From Parvibaculum sp. (GTDB lineage: Bacteria; Pseudomonadota; Alphaproteobacteria; Parvibaculales; Parvibaculaceae), in the NCBI RefSeq assembly GCF_030694575.1, contig NZ_JAUYUS010000035.1, positions 1 through 34,843 on the forward strand: a stretch of 34,843 bases of DNA. The letters are read 5' to 3'. The notes below the pieces were generated by a model. That model saw only the letters and a list, made by a program, of their open reading frames with translations, was not told the origin of the DNA and ran no database searches. Every line of letters starts with the position of its first letter. Position 1 is the first letter of the stretch. The translations under genes and the position numbers were made by a program. Below are positions 1-7,460 of this stretch, one piece after another.

Positions 1-2693
1 GACGGCATGACGTTGATGAGCGAGAGGAGGACGGCCGAGGCGTAGGGCACCGACTGCACGAGCAGCACGCCGACCCAGAGACGCGAATGGCTGTCCGCGA
101 AATCGGGGCTCATCAGGAAAGCGGCGGTGAGGCCCCAGAGCAGGACGAGCATCACCGTTTCCTCGCGCACCTGGATGAAGGCGGCGGCGAGCGGCGGCTT
201 GTCCTCGCATTTCGGCGTGCGGATGAAAGGCTTGCTCGTTGTTATCATGCCGTTGAGCATCGCCTTGGCGACCGTATGCGTGAGGCCGAGCGCGGCGACG
301 CCGGCGCCGAGGCTCTCGATGAAGCTGCAATCGCGCACGCGCACCGCATAGAGCCAGAGCGAGCGCACGAACTTGAAGATGAAGCTGCCGATGGTCGGAA
401 TGAGGAAGGCGGCGACGGGCAGCGACACCATGTGCGGCTGGTAGAGCGCCCAGGCGGACAGCACGATGCTCGCCGTGGTGAAGAGGAGCGCGAGCCCGTC
501 CGCGAACCAGGGAAGCCAGCCGGCGAGGAAATAATAACGCTGCGCGCCGGTGAGACCCTTCTTGCTGCTTGCCCAGGGCGCGAGCGCATCCCAGTGATGC
601 TTGACGATCTGCACCGCGCCATAGGCCCAGCGGAAACGCTGCGTGATATAGCCGGACAGCGTGTCCGGCGTGAGGCCGCGGCCGAAGGAGTGGTTGACAT
701 AGACGCTGTCGTAGCCGGCGCGGTAGAGCTTGATGCCGAGTTCGGCATCCTCGCAGATGCACCACTCCGCCCAGCCGCCGACGCGCTTCAGCGCGCTCTT
801 GCGCACTTGCGTCATGGTGCCGTGCTGGATGATGGCGTTGAAATTGTTGCGCTGGACCATGCCGATATGGAAGAAGCCGGCATATTCCCAATAGGCCATG
901 TTCTTGAACGCGCTTTCATGGCGGTCGCGGTAATCCTGCGGGCCCTGCACGAAGCCGACATCCTGCTTGTCGAAATAGGGGACGAGCACCTTCAGCCAAT
1001 TCGGCTCGACCTGATAGTCGCTGTCGATGACGGCGATGATCTCGGCTTCCTCGGCGGTTTTCTCCAGACCGAAATTGAGCGCGCCCGCCTTGAAGCCCGG
1101 CCAGTTCTCGAGATGGAAGAAGCGGAAGCGGGGCCCGAGCTGCGCGCAGTAGTCGCGCACCGGCTGCCAGACCTCGGGGTCGGTCGTGTTGTTGTCGAGC
1201 ACGAGGACTTCGTAGTTCGCATAGTCGAGCTTCGCCAGCGCGGCGAGCGTCTCGCGCACCATCTCCGGCGGCTCGTTGTGGATCGGCACATGGATCGACA
1301 CCATCGCCGTGGGGCTGACGGCTTTTTCATCGAAGGGCTTGAAGTGGCGCGAGCCGTGGCGCGTCCAGATCACCTCGACGAATTCGATCGCTTCCGCGAG
1401 GAGAACGATGAGAAGAAGTCCCTGCGCGAAGAAGAGGAAGCTCCAGACCGTGATGCCGATCCAGGTGAAATAGAGGCCGGTGACGGAAAGTCCCGCCCAG
1501 GCGATGGCGGAACCGGCGATCTGCGTGAGCACCGCGAAGAAGACGACGCCGACGGGGCGGACATGGCGCTGGCGCAGCATGAAGAGCATGGCGGGCACGA
1601 GCGCGAGGCCCGCGGCGAGCGACGCCCAGAAACGCCATTCCGGCGCCTCGGAAATGCTGCCGGCCATCGGGAACTTGGGCGCGCGGTCGGCATTGTAGAT
1701 GCCCCAGAAGGCGCCGGCGGCCCCTTCCTCCGACGCCTTCCACGGCTGGTCGAAGGCTTCCATCACGTAATAGGTGATGTCCTCGGCCTTGGCGCGGTTC
1801 AGGAACGCGCGCATGAAAGTCGCCTGGTTGACGAGCGACGGCACGGCCTCGGTGCTGAGCTCGGCTTCGGCGAGGCCGGGATAGGGGCGGCGCGGGATGA
1901 CCTTGCCGCGGCTCGGCCAGCCGACTTCCGTGACGACGATGGGCTTGCCCGGATAGGCGTCGCGCAATTCGTCGAGGCGTTCGAAGACGGAATTCACTGC
2001 CTCGTTGATCGGGATGCCTTCCCAATAGGGCAGGAGCTGCACGGCGATGTAGTCGACCGCCTGCACAAGATCGGGATTGTTGAGCCAGATATGCGGCGGC
2101 TCGGCGGTGGAGACCGGCTTCCAGATTTTTTCCTTGGCGCGCCTGATATAGGCGATCAGGTCTTCCACGGGCAGGTCGTTGCGCAGCAGGGCTTCGTTGC
2201 CGACCAGCACGCGCACGACATTGCGGCGCGGCGCGAGCTGGATGAGCGTGGCGAGTTCCTGCTCGTTGCGCGCGAGATCGGGACCGATCCATGCGCCGAC
2301 CGCGACGGAAAGGCCGTATTTGGCGGCAAGCTCGGGAATGTTTTCCTGGCCGCGGATGACGCTGTAGGTGCGGATCGCCTGCACCGTGCCGGAGAGGAGC
2401 CGCATGTCCTCTTCCATCTGCTCGACGGAAGGATGCCTGTTCTGCGTCGGGTCCTGGCCCTGGCGGTAGGGGCTGTAGGAGAAGCCGACGATTTCGCCGG
2501 TCCATGCTTCCGCGTGATGGGGCTGGTTGAAGGCGGCCCAGACCGCGAGATTGGCGGCGATGACGAGCGGCAGGACAATGAAAAAGAAAGCCGCCTGACG
2601 CACGAATACCGAGTTGCGCCATGACCGGGGATTGGCCGCCGGTGCATCGGGCGAAGGCTCGGGCGTGGGGGAGACGGGATCGGGTGTGTCCAT
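1..2693 (-). CDS. ndvB: NdvB-like beta-glucan synthase, GH17 + GT2 fusion (3' end outside window)
   Basis: Inner-membrane enzyme expected to make beta-1,3-type glucan from UDP-glucose and remodel it with its own transglycosylase domain. Translated from the ATG at 2693, it begins with a Pro-rich tail and a membrane anchor (about residues 30-52). A GH17 domain follows, with the acid/base Glu in VGNEAL (E167) and the nucleophile in VTEVGWPS (E256). After more membrane segments comes a GT2 domain with DNNTTD, the metal-binding D557-S-D559, E648-D649 and QRFRW (Q685, R688, W689), then C-terminal membrane helices. About 897 codons are visible and the frame is still open at base 1. The GH17-GT2 order matches pseudomonad NdvB proteins. 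A second in-frame ATG lies directly upstream (2694-2696) and the ribosome site is weak, so the start is approximate. The exact glucan linkage cannot be read from sequence. Confidence 0.88.
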   Translation of the reverse strand, partial: MDTPDPVSPTPEPSPDAPAANPRSWRNSVFVRQAAFFFIVLPLVIAANLAVWAAFNQPHHAEAWTGEIVGFSYSPYRQGQDPTQNRHPSVEQMEEDMRLLSGTVQAIRTYSVIRGQENIPELAAKYGLSVAVGAWIGPDLARNEQELATLIQLAPRRNVVRVLVGNEALLRNDLPVEDLIAYIRRAKEKIWKPVSTAEPPHIWLNNPDLVQAVDYIAVQLLPYWEGIPINEAVNSVFERLDELRDAYPGKPIVVTEVGWPSRGKVIPRRPYPGLAEAELSTEAVPSLVNQATFMRAFLNRAKAEDITYYVMEAFDQPWKASEEGAAGAFWGIYNADRAPKFPMAGSISEAPEWRFWASLAAGLALVPAMLFMLRQRHVRPVGVVFFAVLTQIAGSAIAWAGLSVTGLYFTWIGITVWSFLFFAQGLLLIVLLAEAIEFVEVIWTRHGSRHFKPFDEKAVSPTAMVSIHVPIHNEPPEMVRETLAALAKLDYANYEVLVLDNNTTDPEVWQPVRDYCAQLGPRFRFFHLENWPGFKAGALNFGLEKTAEEAEIIAVIDSDYQVEPNWLKVLVPYFDKQDVGFVQGPQDYRDRHESAFKNMAYWEYAGFFHIGMVQRNNFNAIIQHGTMTQVRKSALKRVGGWAEWCICEDAELGIKLYRAGYDSVYVNHSFGRGLTPDTLSGYITQRFRWAYGAVQIVKHHWDALAPWASSKKGLTGAQRYYFLAGWLPWFADGLALLFTTASIVLSAWALYQPHMVSLPVAAFLIPTIGSFIFKFVRSLWLYAVRVRDCSFIESLGAGVAALGLTHTVAKAMLNGMITTSKPFIRTPKCEDKPPLAAAFIQVREETVMLVLLWGLTAAFLMSPDFADSHSRLWVGVLLVQSVPYASAVLLSLINVMP

Positions 2694-2873
2694 CATCGGG
2701 TCCGCTAGACGCAAAAAGGCTGGGAAAAACGGCTCGAAACGGTACCCCTATGGCGGCCCAGCTCCACCATGCCCGCAGCCGGCATGCGGCGGGCCGGGCA
2801 CCTTTTGGCCCCGTACCTTGACCAAATTAGGGCAAGTTTCCACCGTGGCCAGTGGCCGCGGCGATTTATAGCC

Positions 2874-4637
2874 TCAGTCGGCGGCGGCCGGAATACGCAC
2901 CCCTTCGGGCCGCGCCTGCGCGCCGCGCACGAGGCGGCCGTTGAGGGCGCCCGTCGGCTCGCCGTTGCGGAAGGCGACGGCGCCCGAGACGATGCTGGCC
3001 GTGTAGCCATCCGTCTGCTGGATGAGGCGTTTTCCGCCGGCCGGCAGGTCGTTGACGATGCGCGGCGAATAGAGCGTGAGATTGTCGAAATCGATCACGT
3101 TCAGATCCGCCTTCATGCCCGGCGCCAAGACGCCGCGATCGTTCATGCCGACAAGCGCCGCGTTGCGCTGGGTGAGGCCATGCACCAGCCATTCGAGCGG
3201 GAGCTTCCGCCCGCGCGTGCGGTCGCGGCCCCAATGGGTGAGGAGCGTGGTCGGGAAGCTCGCATCGCAGATGATGCCGCAATGGGCGCCGCCGTCGGAG
3301 AGGCCGAAGGCGGTGTTCGGATGGGTGAGCATCGTCTCGACATCGGCGAGGCTGCCGCAGTGATAGTTCATCAGCGGGAAATAGAGGAGCGCCTTGCCGT
3401 CGCGCTCCATCATCCAGTCGAGCAACACCTCGCGCGGGTGGCGTCCCGTGCGCTCCGCGACCGCCTTCGCGCTTTCCTCCGGCGAGGGTTCGTAATTCGG
3501 GTTCTCGCCGAGCGCGAACATCTTGTGATAGGCGATGCAGAGCATCTCGATGATCTCGCCCGACGGATAGTCCGGCTCCTCGGCGAGAAGCTTCGCGCGG
3601 AATTCAGGGTCGCGCAGCGCCTTCATCTGTTGCTCCAGCGGCGCGCCCCAGATCGAGCGGAAGGTCTGGTGCATCACGAAGGGATTGAGCGACGATGTGA
3701 GGCCGAGCAACACGCCGGTGGCGCGCGGCGGCACCTGGCCGCGAATGGGCAGCCCGTCGGCATTGGCGGCGGCGATATTGTCGAGCACGCGCTTCCAGAC
3801 GGTGGGCCAGCGGTCGTCCTGCTCGATGGTGATGGACATGGGCCGGCCCGAAAGTTCCACCATGCCGCGCAGCATCGCGAACTCGGCATCCGTGTCCTTG
3901 AAATCGGCGATGAGCTGCAGCACGCCCTTCTGTGCCTTGCCCATGGCGCGGGCGATGCCGTGGAGTTCCATCGCTTCCGCCTTCAGCGTCGGCGTCGCGC
4001 CGCCCTTCACGTCCTTGTGTTTCACCGTGCGCGAGGTGGAGAAGCCGAGCGCGCCGGCTTCGAGCGCCTCGACGACGAGGCGGCCCATCTCGGCCGTCTC
4101 CGCTTCCGTCGCCGGCTCGAGCGCGGGCGCGCGCTCGCCCATCACATAGGCGCGGACGGCGGCATGCGGCACCTGCAATCCGACATCGAGCGCGAGCGGC
4201 GAGGCTTCGACCGCATCCATATATTGCGCGAAGCTTTCCCAGTTCCACTTGATGCCCTCGGCCAGCGCCGAACCCGGAATGTCCTCGACGCCTTCCATGA
4301 GGCCGAGCAGCCATTCGCGTTGCTCAGGCTTGCAGGGCGCGAAGCCGACGCCGCAATTGCCCATGATGGCGGTGGTGACGCCGTGAAAGGTGGAGGGCTG
4401 GAGATAGGGGTCCCAGGTGACCTGGCCGTCGTAATGCGTGTGCACGTCGACGAAGCCCGGCGTCACGATCTGCCCGCGCGCGTCGATCTCCTCCGCGCCG
4501 GAACCTGAAACCTTGCCGACCTCGACGATGCGGCCGCCTTCGATGGCAATGTCGGCCTCGACAGGCGCGGCGCCCGTACCGTCATAAACGGTGCCGCCGC
4601 GGATCACGATGTCATGCTGGCGAGACGTGCTGCTCAT
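2874..4637 (-). CDS. D-aminoacylase-family amidohydrolase (paralogue A)
   Basis: A 587-residue metal-dependent hydrolase of the amidohydrolase_3 / N-acyl-D-amino-acid deacylase group, probably cytoplasmic since there is no signal peptide. The beta-sandwich entry (DIVIRGGTVYDGTG) leads to VDVHTHYDG with metal ligands H66 and H68, then MGNCGVGFAP with C95 at the position of the D-aminoacylase zinc cysteine, and late GLSDGGAHCG with D448. The THMR and SHH histidine motifs of classical D-aminoacylases are not visible; the corresponding stretches read LQLIADF (240-246) and MSITIEQDD (267-275). The protein is also about 80-100 residues longer than classical D-aminoacylases, so the substrate is unknown. 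It is clearly paralogous to the gene at 25346-27082. The start is supported by GGAGGGG 7 bases upstream. Confidence 0.9.
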   Translation of the reverse strand: MSSTSRQHDIVIRGGTVYDGTGAAPVEADIAIEGGRIVEVGKVSGSGAEEIDARGQIVTPGFVDVHTHYDGQVTWDPYLQPSTFHGVTTAIMGNCGVGFAPCKPEQREWLLGLMEGVEDIPGSALAEGIKWNWESFAQYMDAVEASPLALDVGLQVPHAAVRAYVMGERAPALEPATEAETAEMGRLVVEALEAGALGFSTSRTVKHKDVKGGATPTLKAEAMELHGIARAMGKAQKGVLQLIADFKDTDAEFAMLRGMVELSGRPMSITIEQDDRWPTVWKRVLDNIAAANADGLPIRGQVPPRATGVLLGLTSSLNPFVMHQTFRSIWGAPLEQQMKALRDPEFRAKLLAEEPDYPSGEIIEMLCIAYHKMFALGENPNYEPSPEESAKAVAERTGRHPREVLLDWMMERDGKALLYFPLMNYHCGSLADVETMLTHPNTAFGLSDGGAHCGIICDASFPTTLLTHWGRDRTRGRKLPLEWLVHGLTQRNAALVGMNDRGVLAPGMKADLNVIDFDNLTLYSPRIVNDLPAGGKRLIQQTDGYTASIVSGAVAFRNGEPTGALNGRLVRGAQARPEGVRIPAAAD

Positions 4638-4750
4638 GGGTTTCCCCTCCCGGAAATGGCTCTAATGGCTTTGGGGGGGAGGATAGCGGAAAAGGGGGAC
4701 AGGGGGGAGGGGCGCGAGAAAGGCAATCCGAGGCGTAAAGAGGCAAGTTT

Positions 4751-4767
4751 CCGCTACTCAATAGCGG
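4751..4767. repeat. Perfect 6-bp inverted repeat (CCGCTA-N5-TAGCGG)
   Basis: CCGCTA and TAGCGG flank CTCAA in the AT-richer gap between the amidohydrolase and the interrupted membrane-protein gene. It could be a protein-binding site or a small hairpin; nothing links it to a known regulator. Confidence 0.4.
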
Positions 4768-4776
4768 TCAGTGGTG

Positions 4777-4788
4777 TTTGAATTCAAA
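4777..4788. promoter_or_regulatory. 12-bp perfect palindrome TTTGAATTCAAA upstream of the interrupted gene
   Basis: The palindrome ends 40 bases before the ATG at 4829 and stands out in a GC-rich genome. It may be an operator for the AT-rich gene that follows. No factor can be named from sequence. Confidence 0.35.
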
Positions 4789-4828
4789 ATATTGAGACGC
4801 CGTCGTCGAGACTATACTGGGGACTAAT

Positions 4829-5362
4829 ATGATTGCTTGGGAAGCAATACCATATGTAGGGACGGGGCTGAGTTTGGTCGCATTTATCGTGGCTGCGTTT
4901 CTATTTGCTTACAAGGCGCGACTGGAAAATAGTGCCCGGAATATTGAAAGTGCACCGGCCGCGGATCGACTTGAAGCAATTGCTGCAATGGCAGAGTTTT
5001 TTCGCGTCGATCTGCGGAATCTTCGCCCTGAGGAACAAAAAGAAATCGTACTTGCGCAGATAAAGCACAGAGGTCGCCGTGATCTCATGTCCGGCATTGT
5101 AGCGATTATAGTTGCGGCCCTGCTTGCTGCCGTCACAATAATTGCAATTGAAAGTTCATCTGTAAACGGAGGAGGTAGCGGCCAAGACCAAAATGCTGAG
5201 GAGATTTCCATTGCTAGAAAAAACATGGCCCAAGTCAGATCGCCACTAGTACAGATGGGAAGTTCTCAGGGGTATCGAGCTGGAAACAAGCGTCAGACCT
5301 TGACTTTTTTGCAGGGTATCGACACCTCGTCCGACGTGGATCTGAGAGCGAGGCACCTATGA
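4829..5362 (+). pseudogene. 5' part of a two-helix membrane-protein gene, cut by an IS element
   Basis: Unrecognised protein. The visible product is 177 residues: an N-terminal membrane helix (about residues 7-29), a charged 60-residue stretch (residues about 31-90: ENSARNIES to KHRGRRD), a second helix (about 91-112), and a polar tail rich in Asn, Gln and Ser. The start has GGGGAC at a normal distance. Base composition is visibly more AT-rich than the flanks (one 60-base line counts 45% GC), which suggests transferred DNA. The IS enters after base 5351 and its left end supplies a TGA at 5360-5362. Joining 5351 to 6608, which removes the IS and one copy of the 8-bp duplication, restores an open frame to the TAA at 6774, giving 229 residues. 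The truncated form keeps both helices but loses about 55 C-terminal residues; whether it still works is unknown. Confidence 0.85.
5344..5351. repeat. Target-site duplication, left copy (GAGAGCGA)
   Basis: The same 8 bases occur at 6600-6607 on the other side of the IS. Eight bases is the usual duplication length for the IS1595 family. Removing one copy together with the IS restores the host reading frame, which independently confirms the boundary. Confidence 0.93.
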
Positions 5363-5376
5363 ACCAAACGCAGGTG
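5353..5376 (+). repeat. IS left terminal inverted repeat
   Basis: 24 bases beginning GCACCTATGAACC and ending GCAGGTG, identical to the reverse complement of 6575-6598. It supplies the TGA that ends the disrupted host ORF. Confidence 0.93.
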
Positions 5377-5409
5377 ATGCGGCGCTGGTGAGATGAGCTG
5401 GCGCTATAT

Positions 5410-6459
5410 CTAGTGGGTCTTTGGGGCCGGTTTTCCGGGCCGGTTGGAGGGTTCAGCGACGCTTCCGGCCTTCGTCCGGCGCAGCTCGCGGCCATGGCCG
5501 CGCGAGAACAAAGTCCGCATAAGGACGATGGAAGGGACGGCAACAAGCTCCCGTCGCTTGCCTCTGCCCTTGGGAATTGGGCGATGGTCCCAGTGGAACT
5601 GGAGCTCGGCAAGGTAACGGCGCAGATGCTCGTTGCTCCAGACATGCCACACGCCCATCTTGGCGCGGCGGAGAAAGAGGTTGAATGCCTCGGCCGTGTT
5701 CACATGGGCGTCGCCGCGCACATATTCCTTCTGGCTGTGACTGACGGAGGCGTGCGCCGCCTGGTCCTTGCCGACAGCAATCAGTGCCCTGTCGCCGTCG
5801 GTCATCAGGTGAGCTTCCGTCGCCACCAGCTCGCGCACCAGAGGCCCGACGGTCGAAGCGCTGCCATCTGTCATTTCTGCCGTTCGCACGCGCCCGCCGC
5901 GCTCGACGGCAACCAGAATCCGCTTCTTGCCGCTGCCGCGGCCTGGGGCATTGTAGATGAATTTGGCGGTTTTCTCGCCGTATTTTGCCCGGTTTCTGCG
6001 AGACGCCTTGCCGCCGTCGGCAATATCGTCGGCCTCGACAATTCCGGAGAGCTTCGCATCGCCGGCGGCCGGGTTCTTCAGAAGCCGGATGGCGTGACCG
6101 ACCTTCCAGGCGCTGCGCTGCGTGATGCCGAGGTGACGAGCCAGCGCCGGCGAGCTCATGCCCTTGCTCGATGAGACGATGAGAAAGGCCGCCTGAATCC
6201 ATGTTGCGATTGGCAGCTTCGTTCCATGGAGCGGTGTTCCGGCTGTGGCGCTGAACTGCCTGCCGCAGCCGCGGCATTCATAGAGGCCGGCGCGTCTCGC
6301 CGTCAGCGCCCAGTGCTCGCCGGAGCCGCAGAAGGGACATACGCGGCCCTCCGGCCAGCGCAGCCACTCGAAGAGCCGCTGCGCTTCCTCCTCGGTGCGC
6401 ATGTGCCGCTGCAGGTCCGTCAGCGAACGGATGCCTATGGGATCGAACCGCCTGGTCAT
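5410..6459 (-). CDS. IS1595-family transposase
   Basis: DDE transposase that cuts and joins the ends of its own element. From the ATG at 6459 it is 349 residues long. An N-terminal zinc ribbon is formed by C41-x2-C44 and C62-x2-C65, followed by the family-typical FSATAGTPLHGTKLP. A small helix-turn-helix-like stretch (about 100-125) precedes the catalytic core: D144 in VEADDIADGGK, D221/D223 in MTDGD, and E257 in HVNTAEAFN. The block after E257 (LRRYLAELQFHWDHR) is typical of the ISXO2-like domain. The frame also runs upstream to a TTG at 6531, but homology starts near the ATG. Its ribosome site is weak, which is common for transposases. No frameshift or missing catalytic residue is seen. Confidence 0.95.
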   Translation of the reverse strand: MTRRFDPIGIRSLTDLQRHMRTEEEAQRLFEWLRWPEGRVCPFCGSGEHWALTARRAGLYECRGCGRQFSATAGTPLHGTKLPIATWIQAAFLIVSSSKGMSSPALARHLGITQRSAWKVGHAIRLLKNPAAGDAKLSGIVEADDIADGGKASRRNRAKYGEKTAKFIYNAPGRGSGKKRILVAVERGGRVRTAEMTDGSASTVGPLVRELVATEAHLMTDGDRALIAVGKDQAAHASVSHSQKEYVRGDAHVNTAEAFNLFLRRAKMGVWHVWSNEHLRRYLAELQFHWDHRPIPKGRGKRRELVAVPSIVLMRTLFSRGHGRELRRTKAGSVAEPSNRPGKPAPKTH

Positions 6460-6574
6460 GCCACCAAGGCTAACCCTGGAGGCCTCTACAAGATATTGAT
6501 TTGCCGGGAGCCTGTGCGGAAAGACCCCCAATGAAACGCCTAATCCATTGATTGGAAATAGCTTATCCGGCTGG

Positions 6575-6598
6575 CACCTGCGTTTGGTTCATAGGTGC
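6575..6598 (-). repeat. IS right terminal inverted repeat
   Basis: Perfect 24-base reverse complement of 5353-5376, lying upstream of the transposase gene, whose promoter is expected near this end. Confidence 0.93.
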
Positions 6599-6599
6599 G

Positions 6600-6607
6600 G
6601 AGAGCGA
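6600..6607. repeat. Target-site duplication, right copy (GAGAGCGA)
   Basis: Matches 5344-5351 exactly and adjoins the outer base of the right IS end. Confidence 0.93.
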
Positions 6608-6774
6608 AAGTGGCTTACGCAATATCTCTGGCGGAAAACGCGCCAGAAAACAATTCAGACGGTGATTTCTACGACATAAGAGTATTGAATGAACTGCAGT
6701 TCGCAATAGAGGACGCAATCGCATACATCGAACGGAAAGCGGCTGCGTTAGGCATCAGCGATATGCGAAACTAA
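6608..6774 (+). pseudogene. 3' remnant of the IS-interrupted membrane-protein gene
   Basis: Continues the 4829 gene in frame once the IS and one duplication copy are removed. It adds about 55 residues (KVAYAISLAENAPE to GISDMRN) and ends with TAA at 6772-6774. This tail is acidic then helical (NELQFAIEDAIAYIERKAAALG), looking like a cytosolic amphipathic helix. It has no start codon or ribosome site of its own and is presumably not translated now. Confidence 0.8.
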
Positions 6775-6907
6775 GGGTCCGCAGTTCGCAATTGTCCCCT
6801 CCTGTCCGCGATGCGGGCGCAGGCCCCGATCTCGGTCTTTCTCGACCACTAAGGCGCCTAGCCGTTTTCCCCTCACCCCACGGAACTTCCCGCCGCCTCA
6901 TGCATTT

Positions 6908-6936
6908 TCTCCCTTGGCCCGTCGGCCGAGGGGAGA
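6908..6936. repeat. Imperfect hairpin repeat covering the ribosome site of the CopD-like gene
   Basis: TCTCCCTTGGCC pairs with GGCCGAGGGGAGA around a 4-base loop, with one bulge and one G-T pair. With the upstream CCCCTCACCCC it resembles common dispersed intergenic repeats of GC-rich proteobacteria. Its right arm contains the GGGGAGAGGAG that is the only plausible ribosome site for the gene at 6954, so the structure may damp translation. Confidence 0.45.
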
Positions 6937-6953
6937 GGAGCCATGGCAGCCTG

Positions 6954-7460
6954 ATGATCGTCTGGCTCAAAATCATTCATATTTCGGCGGTTTCTGTCTG
7001 GATGGCGGGGCTTGTGAGCCTGCCGGGGCTTTATGTGCAGCGCGCGCATGTGGTGGACAAGGATGCGCTTTACCGGCTGCAGCGGATGGTGCGGTTTTCC
7101 TATGTGGCGCTGATCTCGCCGGCGGCCTTTCTCGCGGTCGGGAGCGGCATCGGGCTCATTTTCGCGCGTGAGGTTTTCGTCACGTGGATGTCGGCGAAGC
7201 TTGCGCTGGTCGGCGCGCTGGTGCTGGCGCACACATTCGCCGGGCTCGTCATCATCCGCCTGTTCGGCGAGGGCGAGGTCTATCCTGTGTGGCGCTTCCT
7301 TCTCGGCACGGGTGTCGTGCTGGCGCTGATCGGGGGCGTGCTTTTTCTCGTGCTGGCGAAGCCCGATATCGACATCTCCTCGCTGCTGCCGGACGGCATG
7401 TCGGAGCCGGGGGCGCTGAAGCGCATCCTCGCACCTCTCAATCCCTGGGCGACACCATGA
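6954..7460 (+). CDS. CopD/HemJ-like four-helix membrane protein next to cytochrome oxidase genes
   Basis: 168-residue integral membrane protein with about four helices (KIIHISAVSVWMAGL; SYVALISPAAFLAVGSGIGLIFA; LALVGALVLAHTFAGLVIIRLF; FLLGTGVVLALIGGVLFLVLA). Intramembrane histidines (KIIHIS, AHTF) resemble the haem- or copper-handling CopD/HemJ fold. Proteins of this type often sit beside haem-copper oxidase genes and are thought to help cofactor insertion; that role here is inferred from context. The start at 6954 is chosen because MIVWLKIIHIS matches the family N-terminus; the purine-rich ribosome site lies 13 bases upstream, rather far. The last 23 bases overlap the end of the oppositely oriented DUF2231 gene. 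Confidence 0.75.
   Translation: MIVWLKIIHISAVSVWMAGLVSLPGLYVQRAHVVDKDALYRLQRMVRFSYVALISPAAFLAVGSGIGLIFAREVFVTWMSAKLALVGALVLAHTFAGLVIIRLFGEGEVYPVWRFLLGTGVVLALIGGVLFLVLAKPDIDISSLLPDGMSEPGALKRILAPLNPWATP

Larger units (their letters stand above)
5352..6599 (-). mobile_element. Complete IS1595-family (ISXO2-like) insertion sequence, 1248 bp
   Basis: The element is bounded by 24-bp perfect terminal inverted repeats (5353-5376 and 6575-6598), one further unmatched outer base on each side, and an 8-bp direct duplication of the target. It carries one transposase gene on the minus strand and no passenger gene. The transposase frame is intact and the two ends are identical, so the insertion looks fairly recent and the element may still be mobile. 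GC content matches the chromosome better than the AT-rich gene it entered. Confidence 0.95.

Noticed and set aside
87-2624. 845-residue plus-strand ORF opposite the NdvB-like gene
   Set aside because: Low-complexity Arg/Glu/Ala/Asp composition with no motif; it is the antisense shadow of a gene with intact GH17 and GT2 active sites.
2826-2835. TTAGGGCAAG resembling part of the 23674 operator (TTAGGGTAAG)
   Set aside because: It lacks the second half of the inverted repeat, and a single 9-of-10 match can be chance.
2769-4508. 579-residue plus-strand ORF opposite amidohydrolase A
   Set aside because: Antisense shadow typical of high-GC codon usage; the minus frame has the HxH, NCG and SDGGAH motifs and a ribosome site.
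4797-4818. TTGAGA...TATACT as a sigma70 promoter for the interrupted gene
   Set aside because: Spacer is only 15 bases and the -10 is 10 bases before the ATG, so the ribosome site would lie outside the transcript.
6883-6907. GGAAC in front of the CopD-like gene as a second EcfG promoter
   Set aside because: No CGTT occurs 16 or 17 bases downstream.
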